NCBI RefSeq assembly: GCF_011682235.2
Contig: NZ_CP076718.1
Location: 430,469 to 494,468, forward strand
Reading direction: 5' to 3'
Source: Rhodocaloribacter litoris
GTDB lineage: Bacteria > Bacteroidota > Rhodothermia > Rhodothermales > ISCAR-4553
DNA length: 64,000 nucleotides
Position 1 is the stretch's first letter. Each line of letters begins with the position of its first letter. Below, piece after piece: positions 13,101 through 20,766 of this stretch. The position numbers and the translations under genes are program-made. The notes under the pieces were generated by a model, which did no database searches, was not told where the DNA came from, and saw nothing but the letters and a program-made list of their open reading frames with translations.

Positions 13101-14810
13101 ATGAGCTGGATCTTCGGCTTCATCGGTGCGAGCCTCTCCCGTTCCCGTCGGGAGGGGCTCGCCGCGTTTCATCCGAAGGGGACGGTCTACAGGGGCGCGT
13201 CGTACTATGTGGCCGTCGGCGGGCCGGCGGCCACCACCCGGCACGGGCGCCACGGCAACGGCGGGTGGGCCGTCTGCGGGCTCGGCCTGCGCGTAGGGAC
13301 GGACGCGACGACGCTCCTCGACGCGGCCGACTGGCGGCGGCTGCTTGCCTTCCCGGCTCCGCCCCTCGACACCCTCGACGGGCACTTCGTCGCCGCACGG
13401 TGGACCGAAGGGCACGCCGAGCTGTTTGCCGACCCGCTGGGCGTGCGTACCCTCTACCTGACCACCCTCCCCGACGGCGTCGCCTTCGGCACCCGGCCCA
13501 TCGACCTGGCCCGGCTCGCCGGCGGCACCGTCGATCTCGAAACCTTCGGCGCCCACTGGCTCACGTTCAACCTGCTGGCCCCGCTGAGCCCGATCCGGGG
13601 GCTGACCCGCCTCGGCCCCGGCGGGCACGCCCGCTGCACCCCCGACCGGTTCACCCTCAGCGCGAAGCCCTGGACGCCTCTCGAGACGCCCGGCGACCCG
13701 GACGCTTTCCGCCGCACCCTGCAGGCCCTCCTTCGCCCGCACCTGCCCGCCGGGCGAACCACCAGCCTGGGCCTCTCCGGCGGCCTCGACTCGCGCCTGC
13801 TCCTGGCCCTGTTGCCCCCTGGCACCTGGCAGGCCCACACCTTCGGCCCGCCGGATCACCCCGACGTCCGGGTCGCCCGGCGCCTGGCCGCCGCCGCCGG
13901 CCTGCCCCACCGGCACCTCTGCGAACCGGTGCCCGACGCCGAGACGTGCCTCACCCTGCTCCGCGAGCACGCGGCGCTGACCCACGTCATCTCGCCGGCC
14001 TCGACCGCCCTCGGGGGGCGGTACTATGCCCGCCTCGCCCGCGACGAAGCCTTCCTGATCGACGGCGGCTTCGGCGAAGTCGCCCGGCGACAGTTCTTCA
14101 ACCGGCTGCTCCGCCGCGGGCGCCCGGCCCTCCGGCACCGTACCCCCGGCGAGACGATCCTCCGCTTCCTCCGCGTCGAGCGGGCCGACGTCTTCACCCC
14201 CGAGGCCATCGCGCAGATGGAGGCCGGCGCCCTGCGGCAACTCGCCGCCACCTGGCACACCCTGCCCCCCGCGGAAACGCTGGGCCCGGAAGCCTTCCTG
14301 GACCTGCTCGGCGTGCGCACCCGCCTCCCCAACTTCTTCGGCTTCGAACAAAACCGGCTCGACGCCCTTCTGCCCGGCTACATGCCCTTCGCCCAGCCCT
14401 CGCTGCTCCGGGCCGTCTTCCAGATCCCGCTGCGCCTCCGGAAGAACGGGCGTCTCTTTCGCCGCCTCATCCGGGACGCTGCGCCGGCCCTCACCCGGTA
14501 TCCCCTCGTCAAGGGAGATCAACCCTACCCCTTCTCCCTCCCCACGGTGCCGGCGATCCTGTGGACGCGTGCCCGCGCCCGGCTGCGTCCCGGCCCCGGC
14601 GACCCGGTCCGCCGCGCCTTCCTCGACGTGATGCGCCCCTTCGCCCTCGAGGCCGCCCTCGAAGCATCACGCCACTTCCCCGCATACGACGCCCGAAAGC
14701 TCCAGGTGCTGGTGGAAAGCTACTATGCCGGCAAGGAGCACCTGGCCGGTGCGGTGGACTGGTGGCTGGCCTTCGAGGTCTGGCGGCGCGAGGTGGAGCC
14801 GCCCCGCTGA
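13101..14810 (+). CDS. Asparagine-synthase-like ATP-pyrophosphatase without glutaminase cysteine
   Basis: 569 residues built like AsnB: an N-terminal Ntn-type domain (about 1-200; ADPLGVRTLYL corresponds to the usual D-x-x-G-x-R-x-L-Y motif) and a C-terminal synthetase domain with PP-loop LGLSGGLDSRLLL (Ser226 to Ser231). True glutamine-dependent enzymes begin Met-Cys-Gly; this one begins MSWIFGFIG, so the catalytic Cys2 is absent and ammonia from glutamine is unlikely. Such proteins are often amide-forming enzymes in surface-sugar or small-molecule pathways, but nothing nearby points to a pathway, so the substrate is unknown. It follows ppdK by 34 bases. Confidence 0.75.
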   Translation: MSWIFGFIGASLSRSRREGLAAFHPKGTVYRGASYYVAVGGPAATTRHGRHGNGGWAVCGLGLRVGTDATTLLDAADWRRLLAFPAPPLDTLDGHFVAARWTEGHAELFADPLGVRTLYLTTLPDGVAFGTRPIDLARLAGGTVDLETFGAHWLTFNLLAPLSPIRGLTRLGPGGHARCTPDRFTLSAKPWTPLETPGDPDAFRRTLQALLRPHLPAGRTTSLGLSGGLDSRLLLALLPPGTWQAHTFGPPDHPDVRVARRLAAAAGLPHRHLCEPVPDAETCLTLLREHAALTHVISPASTALGGRYYARLARDEAFLIDGGFGEVARRQFFNRLLRRGRPALRHRTPGETILRFLRVERADVFTPEAIAQMEAGALRQLAATWHTLPPAETLGPEAFLDLLGVRTRLPNFFGFEQNRLDALLPGYMPFAQPSLLRAVFQIPLRLRKNGRLFRRLIRDAAPALTRYPLVKGDQPYPFSLPTVPAILWTRARARLRPGPGDPVRRAFLDVMRPFALEAALEASRHFPAYDARKLQVLVESYYAGKEHLAGAVDWWLAFEVWRREVEPPR

Positions 14811-14819
14811 GCACGCCCG

Positions 14820-15131
14820 TCACCGGACGGGGCGGACCGGCGCCTCGTGCGGCCCCTCCGGCACGTCCGCTCCGGAGACCTCCCCCTCCACGCCGGCAGG
14901 CGGCAGGCGCCGGACCGGCTCCAGCTGCTCGATCCGCTCGGCCAGGGGCGCGATCGCCCCGGCAACCGCCCTGCGCACGACCGCCTCCAGTTCGCTCAGG
15001 GGAACCCCCTCCGAAGCACCTCGCCGGAGCTGCTCCCGCTCCCGGCGATACCGGAGAACCATTTTGACGATCGAGAGAACCGTCATGGAGACGATCGACA
15101 GGACAACGATGACGAAGAGTTCTTCGGGCAT
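14820..15131 (-). CDS. Small one-helix membrane protein with charged cytoplasmic tail (103 aa)
   Basis: MPEELFVIVVLSIVSMTVLS is a membrane helix right at the N terminus, followed by a positively charged stop (KMVLRYRRERE), an amphipathic helix (LSELEAVVRRAVAGAI) and a Pro/Glu/Val-rich tail. The layout resembles PspB-like or other single-pass regulators, but no signature residues support a family. It is divergent from the SDR gene and convergent with the asparagine-synthase-like gene, 9 bases from its stop. Met at 15131 is chosen because it begins the helix; the frame extends to 15182 with an unlikely Arg/Pro-rich leader. Confidence 0.65.
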   Translation of the reverse strand: MPEELFVIVVLSIVSMTVLSIVKMVLRYRREREQLRRGASEGVPLSELEAVVRRAVAGAIAPLAERIEQLEPVRRLPPAGVEGEVSGADVPEGPHEAPVRPVR

Positions 15132-15291
15132 GGTTCGACTCGTTTGATCGGGTGGGCGACGGGGCCGATACGCGTTGATCAAAACCGAGGTTGCGACGCT
15201 TTCACCCCCGATACCGCCGGTTCAGGCATCCGGTTCGGGATCCTCGTCCTCTGTTTCTTATCTTGCGCCGAAAACCGACAGGACACAGGCG

Positions 15292-16080
15292 ATGGACCTC
15301 TCCCTTCACGGCAGGCGGGCGATGGTGTGCGGGAGCACACAGGGCATCGGCCGGGCCTGTGCCGAGACACTGGCCCGCCTGGGTGCCAGCGTGACCCTGG
15401 TTGCCCGCAACGAGCGCCGGCTGGCCGAGGTGATGCAGGCCTTGCCGGCCGGAAACGGCCAGGAACACGACCTGGTGCCCGCCGACTTCGAGAAGCCGGG
15501 CGAGCTGGCCTGGGCGCTGCGCGCCTACGCGGCCGGCGACCCGCCCGTGCACATCCTGGTCAACAACACCGGCGGTCCCCCCGGCGGGCCGCTGATCGAA
15601 GCCAGCCTGGAGGCCCTCAACCGTGCCTTCGCCATGCACGTGCTGTGCAACCAGGTGCTGGTGCAGGCGGTGATCCCCTCGATGAAAGCCGCCCGCTATG
15701 GTCGCATCATCAACATCGTGTCGACCTCCGTCCGGCAGCCCATCCCGGGGCTGGGCGTCTCGAACACCGTACGGGGAGCCGTGGCGAGCTGGGCCAAGAC
15801 GCTGGCGGGCGAGCTGGGACCTTTCGGCATCACGGTGAACAACGTGCTGCCCGGCGCCACCGAGACGGGCCGCCTCCAGGCGCTGATCGCCGCGAAGGCC
15901 GAGCAGTCCGGCCAGTCGCCGGAGGAAGTGGCCGAGGCCCTGCGGCAGGCCATCCCCGCCCGCCGCTTCGCCCGTCCCGAGGAGATCGCCTGGGCCGTGG
16001 CCTTCCTGGCTTCGCCGGCGGCGGCGTATATTAACGGCATCAACCTGCCCGTCGACGGCGGGCGCACGCAGTGCCTCTGA
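15292..16080 (+). CDS. SDR-family protein with replaced catalytic Tyr/Lys, first gene of the kynurenine operon
   Basis: 262 residues with a Rossmann fold: GSTQGIGRA nucleotide loop near residue 13, NNTGG after strand 4, catalytic-type Ser in IVSTSVRQP, and the C-terminal INLPVDGG typical of SDRs. Where classical members have YxxxK, the sequence reads LGVSNTVRGAV, so Ser and Arg stand in place of Tyr and Lys. This matches a known divergent 3-oxoacyl-ACP-reductase-like subgroup that lacks the tetrad. It precedes the semialdehyde dehydrogenase by 15 bases. A role in the tryptophan pathway is inferred from the operon only; it may bind a pathway intermediate or reduce one by a different mechanism. 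Confidence 0.85.
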   Translation: MDLSLHGRRAMVCGSTQGIGRACAETLARLGASVTLVARNERRLAEVMQALPAGNGQEHDLVPADFEKPGELAWALRAYAAGDPPVHILVNNTGGPPGGPLIEASLEALNRAFAMHVLCNQVLVQAVIPSMKAARYGRIINIVSTSVRQPIPGLGVSNTVRGAVASWAKTLAGELGPFGITVNNVLPGATETGRLQALIAAKAEQSGQSPEEVAEALRQAIPARRFARPEEIAWAVAFLASPAAAYINGINLPVDGGRTQCL

Positions 16081-16095
16081 CCGCCGGCAGCCGTG

Positions 16096-17556
16096 ATGGA
16101 ATACCTGAGCAACTATATCGACGGGGTGCTCCTGGCACCGGTCCACGGTGCTTACCTCGACAACGTCAACCCGGCCACGGGCACCGTCTTCAGCCGCGTG
16201 CCGGACTCCGGCGCCGACGACATCGACCGGGCGGTGGCGGCGGCGGAGCGGGCCTTCCCGGCCTGGGCCGCCACACCCGCCGAGGCGCGTGCACGCCAGC
16301 TGCTCCGCCTGGCCGACCTGATCGACCGGCACGCCGACGCCCTGGCCCGCGACGAGGCTACCGACAACGGCAAGCCCGTGGCCCTGGCCCGCCGCGTCGA
16401 CATCCCCCGGGCCGCAAAAAATTTCCGCTTCTTCGCCACGGCCATCCTGCACGCCGCCACCGAGGCCCATCCGATGGAGGAGCGCGCCCTCAACTACACG
16501 CTGCGCCAGCCCCTGGGTGTCGTCGGGTGCATCTCGCCGTGGAACCTGCCGCTCTACCTGTTCACCTGGAAGATCGCCCCGGCGCTGGCGGCGGGCAACT
16601 GCGTGGTCGGCAAGCCCTCCGAGGTGACGCCGCTGACGGCCTTCCGCCTGGCCGAACTGTGCCTGGAGGCAGGTCTGCCGCCGGGCGTGCTCAACATCGT
16701 CCACGGACACGGGGCACGAGCCGGCGCGGCCCTGGTGGCCCACCCGAAGATCCGGGCCATCTCCTTCACCGGCGGCACCCGCACCGGCGCCGCCATCGCC
16801 CACGCCGCCGCCCCCCGGTTCAAGAAGCTCTCGCTCGAGCTCGGCGGCAAGAACCCCAACATCGTTTTCGCCGACTGCCGCTACGACGAAGCCCTTGAGA
16901 CGGCCGTCCGCGCCGCCTTCACCAACCAGGGCGAGATCTGCCTGTGCGGCTCCCGCATCTTCGTCGAACGGCCCCTGTACGAGCGGTTCCGGGATGATTT
17001 CGTCCGCCGGGTGGAAGCGCTTCGCGTCGGCGACCCGCTGGACGAGGACACCGACGTGGGCGCCGTCGTCTCGGAAGCCCACCTGGAGAAGATCCTCGCG
17101 TACATCGAGCTGGCGAAAGACGAGGGCGGCACGGTCCTCTGCGGCGGTCACCGCGTCCGCCTCGACGGGCGCTGCGCCGGCGGCTTCTTCGTCGCTCCCA
17201 CGGTCATCGAAGGGCTGGGACCCGACTGCCGGGTCAACCAGGAGGAGATCTTCGGCCCCGTTGCCACGCTGATCCCGTTCGACACCGAGGAGGAGGTGCT
17301 GGCTTATGCCAACGGCACCCCCTACGGCCTGGCCGCCATCCTGTGGACGGAGAACCTCGGCCGGGCCCACCGCCTGGCCGCCCGCCTGGAGGCCGGCATC
17401 GTGTGGGTCAACTGCTGGATGCTGCGCGACCTCCGCACGCCGTTCGGGGGGATGAAGCAGTCCGGCGTCGGGCGCGAGGGCGGCTGGGAAGCCCTCCGCT
17501 TCTTCACAGAAGCCAAGAACGTGTGCATCAAACTCGACGACCGGGACCCCGCATGA
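16096..17556 (+). CDS. 2-aminomuconate 6-semialdehyde dehydrogenase (ALDH8-like)
   Basis: 486 residues of an NAD-dependent aldehyde dehydrogenase. Cofactor-binding segments are ISPWNLPLYL, KPSEVTPL and the FTGGTRTG loop; the general base is Glu in LELGGKNPN; the catalytic Cys282 lies in FTNQGEICLCGSR. The NQGEICLC context is that of ALDH8A1 and bacterial 2-hydroxymuconic/2-aminomuconic semialdehyde dehydrogenases. Together with the deaminase, dioxygenase and decarboxylase genes that follow, this supports oxidation of 2-aminomuconate semialdehyde to 2-aminomuconate. A GTG lies one codon before the chosen ATG. Its stop overlaps the RidA start as ATGA, which indicates translational coupling. Confidence 0.9.
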   Translation: MEYLSNYIDGVLLAPVHGAYLDNVNPATGTVFSRVPDSGADDIDRAVAAAERAFPAWAATPAEARARQLLRLADLIDRHADALARDEATDNGKPVALARRVDIPRAAKNFRFFATAILHAATEAHPMEERALNYTLRQPLGVVGCISPWNLPLYLFTWKIAPALAAGNCVVGKPSEVTPLTAFRLAELCLEAGLPPGVLNIVHGHGARAGAALVAHPKIRAISFTGGTRTGAAIAHAAAPRFKKLSLELGGKNPNIVFADCRYDEALETAVRAAFTNQGEICLCGSRIFVERPLYERFRDDFVRRVEALRVGDPLDEDTDVGAVVSEAHLEKILAYIELAKDEGGTVLCGGHRVRLDGRCAGGFFVAPTVIEGLGPDCRVNQEEIFGPVATLIPFDTEEEVLAYANGTPYGLAAILWTENLGRAHRLAARLEAGIVWVNCWMLRDLRTPFGGMKQSGVGREGGWEALRFFTEAKNVCIKLDDRDPA

Positions 17557-18008
17557 GCGCTCCAATCCACACCGAGAAGGCCCCGCCGCCCGTGGGGCCC
17601 TACCCCCATGCCCGCCGCGCGGGCAACCTGCTGTTCCTCTCCGGCGTCGGCCCCCGCAAGCCCGGCACCACGGACATCCCCGGCGTCACCCTCGACGCCG
17701 GCGGCCGCATCGTCGCCTACGACATCGAGGCCCAGTGCCGCGCCGTCTTCGAGAACGTGCGGGCCATCCTCGAAGCCGCCGGCGCCCGGTGGGAAGACCT
17801 GGTGGACGTGACCGTCTTCCTCACGAACATGCGGGACGACTTCGCCACGTACAACCGCGTCTACGCCGAGTACTTCCCCGACCCGGCCCACCGCCCGTGC
17901 CGCACCACCGTCGGCGTCGACGCCCTCCCGACGCCCATCGCCATCGAACTCAAGTGCATCGCCGCTCTGCCGGACGGCGCTTCCCTTCCCCCTTCCACAA
18001 CCCGCTGA
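17553..18008 (+). CDS. RidA/YjgF-family 2-aminomuconate deaminase
   Basis: 151 residues of the RidA fold: PPPVGPYPHARRAGNLLFLSG at the start (in two parts, PVGPY and LLFLSGVGPR), ENVRAILEAAG, DLVDVTVFLTNM, and the ligand arginine in HRPCRTTVGVDALP. Family members hydrolyse enamine/imine intermediates; the ones inside aminomuconate clusters (NbaF/AmnE type) convert 2-aminomuconate to 4-oxalocrotonate. It is coupled to the dehydrogenase by a 4-base overlap and lies 5 bases before the dioxygenase. Function as deaminase is inferred from this placement; a generic RidA housekeeping role is less likely here. Confidence 0.88.
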   Translation: MSAPIHTEKAPPPVGPYPHARRAGNLLFLSGVGPRKPGTTDIPGVTLDAGGRIVAYDIEAQCRAVFENVRAILEAAGARWEDLVDVTVFLTNMRDDFATYNRVYAEYFPDPAHRPCRTTVGVDALPTPIAIELKCIAALPDGASLPPSTTR

Positions 18009-18013
18009 TCGCC

Positions 18014-18520
18014 ATGAAGAAGCCCTTTAACCTCCAGGAATGGATCGACGCCCACCGCGACGTCCTCAAGCCGCCCGTCATGGCCAAGTCGCTCTTCGAG
18101 GACTCGGGTGACTACATGATCTTCGTCGTGGGCAGCCCCAACGCCCGCAAGGACTTCCATTACAACGAAACGGAGGAGTTCTTCTTCCAGCTCGAGGGGC
18201 AGTTGAACCTGTGGACCATCGACGAGGACGGGAAACAGGTGTGCAACGTGATCCGCGCCGGCGAAGTGTTCCTCCTGCCGGCGAAGGTGCCCCACTCGCC
18301 CCGCCGGCCGGCCGGCGGCGTCGGCCTCGTCATCGAACGCAAGCGCCCCGGCAAGAAAGACGGGGTGATGTGGTTCTGCGAGAACTGTGGCGAGAAGCTC
18401 TACGAGCGGTACTTCCCCGTCGAGCAGATCGCCGAAGAGCTGGGCCCCGTGCTCCAGGCCTTCGCCGCCGACGAGGACCTGCGGACGTGCAAGACGTGCG
18501 GGAGCGTGCTGGAGATCTGA
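18014..18520 (+). CDS. 3-hydroxyanthranilate 3,4-dioxygenase
   Basis: 168 residues of the cupin HAO family. Iron ligands are visible as His49 and Glu55 in DFHYNETEEFFF and His94 in PAKVPHSPRRP. The C terminus has the rubredoxin-like second metal site of bacterial and fungal HAO: CENC near 126 and CKTC near 160. It opens the ring of 3-hydroxyanthranilate to 2-amino-3-carboxymuconate semialdehyde. It is the fourth gene of the tight operon starting at 15292; after its stop the operon is interrupted by 327 bases of repeats before the decarboxylase gene. Confidence 0.95.
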   Translation: MKKPFNLQEWIDAHRDVLKPPVMAKSLFEDSGDYMIFVVGSPNARKDFHYNETEEFFFQLEGQLNLWTIDEDGKQVCNVIRAGEVFLLPAKVPHSPRRPAGGVGLVIERKRPGKKDGVMWFCENCGEKLYERYFPVEQIAEELGPVLQAFAADEDLRTCKTCGSVLEI

Positions 18521-18847
18521 CCCGGACGCCGTTCCACGTTGCACGTTCCACGTTGCACGTTTCATGTTCAGGGTTGAGGACTACGGTCTAGCGTTGGTCG
18601 ATGCTATGGAAGGCGTCATGGTGAAGCGCGATGTAGCCGCACCCTTCACGGGTGCGCCTCTCGGTCCGCTGGCGTGCCCGGGCTAAAGCCCGCGACTACA
18701 GGTGGGCAGCCCGGGCTAAAGCCCGCGGCTACCCGTGGGCCGTTCGCTAAGGGTAACCATGCCCCCAATGACCACGACCTCCGCTATACCTTTCAACGTG
18801 TGACGGGGACCAACGTGCAACGTGGAACGATGCAACGTAAAACGCCC
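18521..18847. repeat. Repeat-filled spacer: inverted heptanucleotide arrays around REP-like hairpins
   Basis: No gene is supportable here. At 18531-18579 seven units of 7 nt (gttccac, gttgcac, gttccac, gttgcac, then degenerate) follow the dioxygenase gene. At 18811-18846 the reverse-complementary array (caacgtg, caacgtg, gaacgatg, caacgta, aaacgcc) runs up to the decarboxylase start. Between them are three hairpins with a GCGGCTAC-type tail (18633-18656 inverted, 18677-18699, 18710-18732). Confidence 0.8.
18633..18732. repeat. Three REP-like hairpins with GCGGCTAC/GCGACTAC tail
   Basis: Copy 1 (18633-18656) is inverted and reads, on the minus strand, CGCACCC-gtgaa-GGGTGCG followed by GCTAC. 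Copies 2 (18677-18699) and 3 (18710-18732) read CCCGGGCTAAAGCCCGCG then ACTAC or GCTAC. A fourth copy, nearly identical to copy 1, lies at 24289-24312. A short stem-loop followed by a conserved tail is the hallmark of REP elements. Confidence 0.7.
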
Positions 18848-19891
18848 ATGCCCATGCCCGACAAGGCGCCATTTTTCAAAGTCGACATCCACACCCACAT
18901 CCTCCCGAAGACGTGGCCGGACCTGCGGGAGCGGTACGGGTACGGGGGCTTCATCCGGCTGGAGCACCACAAGCCCTGCTGCGCCCGCATGATGAAGGAC
19001 GATGAGTTCTTCCGCGAGATCGAGGACAACTGCTGGGACCCGCACCGGCGCATGGCCGACTGCGACGGACACGGCGTGCACGTGCAGGTCCTCTCGACGG
19101 TGCCCGTGATGTTCAGCTACTGGGCCAAACCCGAGCACACGCTGGACCTGTCGAAGCTGCTCAACGACCACATCGCCTCCGTGGTGGAGGCCCATCCCAC
19201 CCGGTTCGTCGGGCTCGGGACGCTGCCCATGCAGGCGCCGGACCTGGCCGTCCGCGAGCTGGAGCGGTGCGTCAACGAGCTGGGGCTGGCCGGCGTCGAG
19301 ATCGGCTCGCACGTGAACGACTGGAACCTCTCCGACCCGGCCCTCTTCCCCGTCTTCGAGGCGGCGCAGGACCTCGGCGCCGCCATCTTCGTGCACCCGT
19401 GGGACATGATGGGGATGGAACGGATGCCGAAGTACTGGCTCCCCTGGCTGGTGGGCATGCCCGCCGAGACGTCGCTGGCCATCTGCTCGATGATCTTCGG
19501 CGGGGTGTTCGAGCGGCTGCCCCGCCTGCGGGTGGCCTTCGCCCACGGCGGCGGCTCCTTCCCCGCCACCATCGGGCGCATCGAGCACGGCTTCCGCGTC
19601 CGCCCCGACCTGTGCGCCGTGGACAACCCGGTCAACCCCCGCGCCTACCTCGGCCGGTTCTACCTGGACACGCTCGTCCACGACCCCGAGATGCTGCGCT
19701 ACCTGATCCGGCTCGTCGGCCCCGAAAGGCTGGCCCTCGGCTCGGACTACCCGTTCCCGCTGGGCGAGCACGTCCCCGGCAGCCTCATCGAGGGCATGGA
19801 CGACCTCTCCGACGACGTGAAGGCCCGCCTCCTGGGGCTCACCGCCCTGGAATGGCTGGGCCTCGAAAAAGAGCGGTTCGTCCCGGCATGA
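18848..19891 (+). CDS. 2-amino-3-carboxymuconate-6-semialdehyde decarboxylase
   Basis: 347 residues of the amidohydrolase superfamily ACMSD group. Zinc ligands begin with VDIHTHILP near residues 12-20, continue with [24 protein letters not shown] and end with the catalytic aspartate in [10 protein letters not shown]. Substrate-binding features of ACMSD such as [11 protein letters not shown] are present. It removes CO2 from ACMS, the product of the dioxygenase upstream, and so steers the pathway to 2-aminomuconate semialdehyde instead of quinolinate and NAD. ATG 18854 and 18830 are alternative starts; 18830 lies inside the heptanucleotide array and is unlikely. The stop overlaps the next start (ATGA). 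Confidence 0.93.
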   Translation: MPMPDKAPFFKVDIHTHILPKTWPDLRERYGYGGFIRLEHHKPCCARMMKDDEFFREIEDNCWDPHRRMADCDGHGVHVQVLSTVPVMFSYWAKPEHTLDLSKLLNDHIASVVEAHPTRFVGLGTLPMQAPDLAVRELERCVNELGLAGVEIGSHVNDWNLSDPALFPVFEAAQDLGAAIFVHPWDMMGMERMPKYWLPWLVGMPAETSLAICSMIFGGVFERLPRLRVAFAHGGGSFPATIGRIEHGFRVRPDLCAVDNPVNPRAYLGRFYLDTLVHDPEMLRYLIRLVGPERLALGSDYPFPLGEHVPGSLIEGMDDLSDDVKARLLGLTALEWLGLEKERFVPA

Positions 19892-20715
19892 TCGCCACCG
19901 TGCATATCGGCGGCGCGGCGTACCGCGTCGACCTCGGCGCGGGCCTCGACGTGTCCATCCCCCTCGCCTTCGGCGGGCCGCAGCCTTCGGCCTTCGGCAT
20001 CCCACCCGCCACGGCCGAGCCTTTCGAAGCCGGCGGGTTTGTGGGTGACGTGCAGCGCGGGGGCAGCTGCAACGTGTCCACCCTCCGCCTGACGCCCCAC
20101 GGCAACGGCACCCACACCGAGAGCGTGGCGCACCTGGTCTCCGACGGCCCGCCCGTCCACACCGTCGCGCCGAAAGGGCTGGTGCCCGCCACCCTGGTGA
20201 GCCTCACCCCCGAGCCCGCCTTCGCCTGCCCGGACGCCTATGACCCCGCGCCGGCGGCCAACGACCGGCTCCTCACGCGCCGCGCCCTCGAAGCCGCCCT
20301 GGCCGGCGCCGGCGAGGCGTTCCTCGAAGCCCTCGTCGTCCGCACCCGGCCCAACCCGCCCGACAAGCGCCACCGCGACTACCTCGACCAGCCGCCCCCC
20401 TTCTTCTCCCTCGACGCCATGCGCTACCTCGTGGCACGGGGCGTACGCCACCTGCTCCTCGACCTGCCCTCGGTGGACCGCCTGTTCGACGAGGGGAAGC
20501 TGAACGCGCACCGCCTCTTCTGGGGCGTGCCCCCGGGCCAACGGACCTCCACCCCGGAGACCGCCATGCACCGGACGATCACCGAGATGGTCTACGTGGA
20601 CGACACCGTGCCAGACGGGCGCTACCTGCTGGCCCTGCACGTCCCGCCGTTTACCTCCGACGCCGCCCCCAGCCGCCCGGTCCTCTACCCCCTTCAGCCC
20701 GTGGAACCGCGCTGA
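19888..20715 (+). CDS. Kynurenine formamidase (cyclase family)
   Basis: 275 residues of the metal-dependent cyclase family. The signature HGNGTHTE (His71, His76, Glu78) supplies metal ligands, and a later catalytic region is seen in [26 protein letters not shown]. Length exceeds the ~210 residues of KynB because of N-terminal and internal additions, as in other Bacteroidota cluster members. It hydrolyses N-formylkynurenine from tryptophan dioxygenase to kynurenine and formate. Assignment rests on the fold plus its position, translationally coupled (4-base overlap) to the decarboxylase and 51 bases before kynureninase. Confidence 0.85.
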   Translation: MIATVHIGGAAYRVDLGAGLDVSIPLAFGGPQPSAFGIPPATAEPFEAGGFVGDVQRGGSCNVSTLRLTPHGNGTHTESVAHLVSDGPPVHTVAPKGLVPATLVSLTPEPAFACPDAYDPAPAANDRLLTRRALEAALAGAGEAFLEALVVRTRPNPPDKRHRDYLDQPPPFFSLDAMRYLVARGVRHLLLDLPSVDRLFDEGKLNAHRLFWGVPPGQRTSTPETAMHRTITEMVYVDDTVPDGRYLLALHVPPFTSDAAPSRPVLYPLQPVEPR

Positions 20716-20731
20716 CGCCTCCTGGCCTTTA

Positions 20732-20759
20732 CAATTTGCAATCTTCAATTTGCAATTTT
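20732..20759 (+). repeat. Heptanucleotide array before kynureninase
   Basis: Four consecutive 7-nt units (caatttg, caatctt, caatttg, caatttt) end 7 bases before the kynureninase ATG. The block is strikingly AT-rich in a GC-rich setting. Confidence 0.75.
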
Positions 20760-20766
20760 TAACCCC

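Noticed and set aside
18521-18847. CRISPR array, because of repeated units.
   Set aside because: Units are only 7 nt with no spacers, and no cas genes are present.
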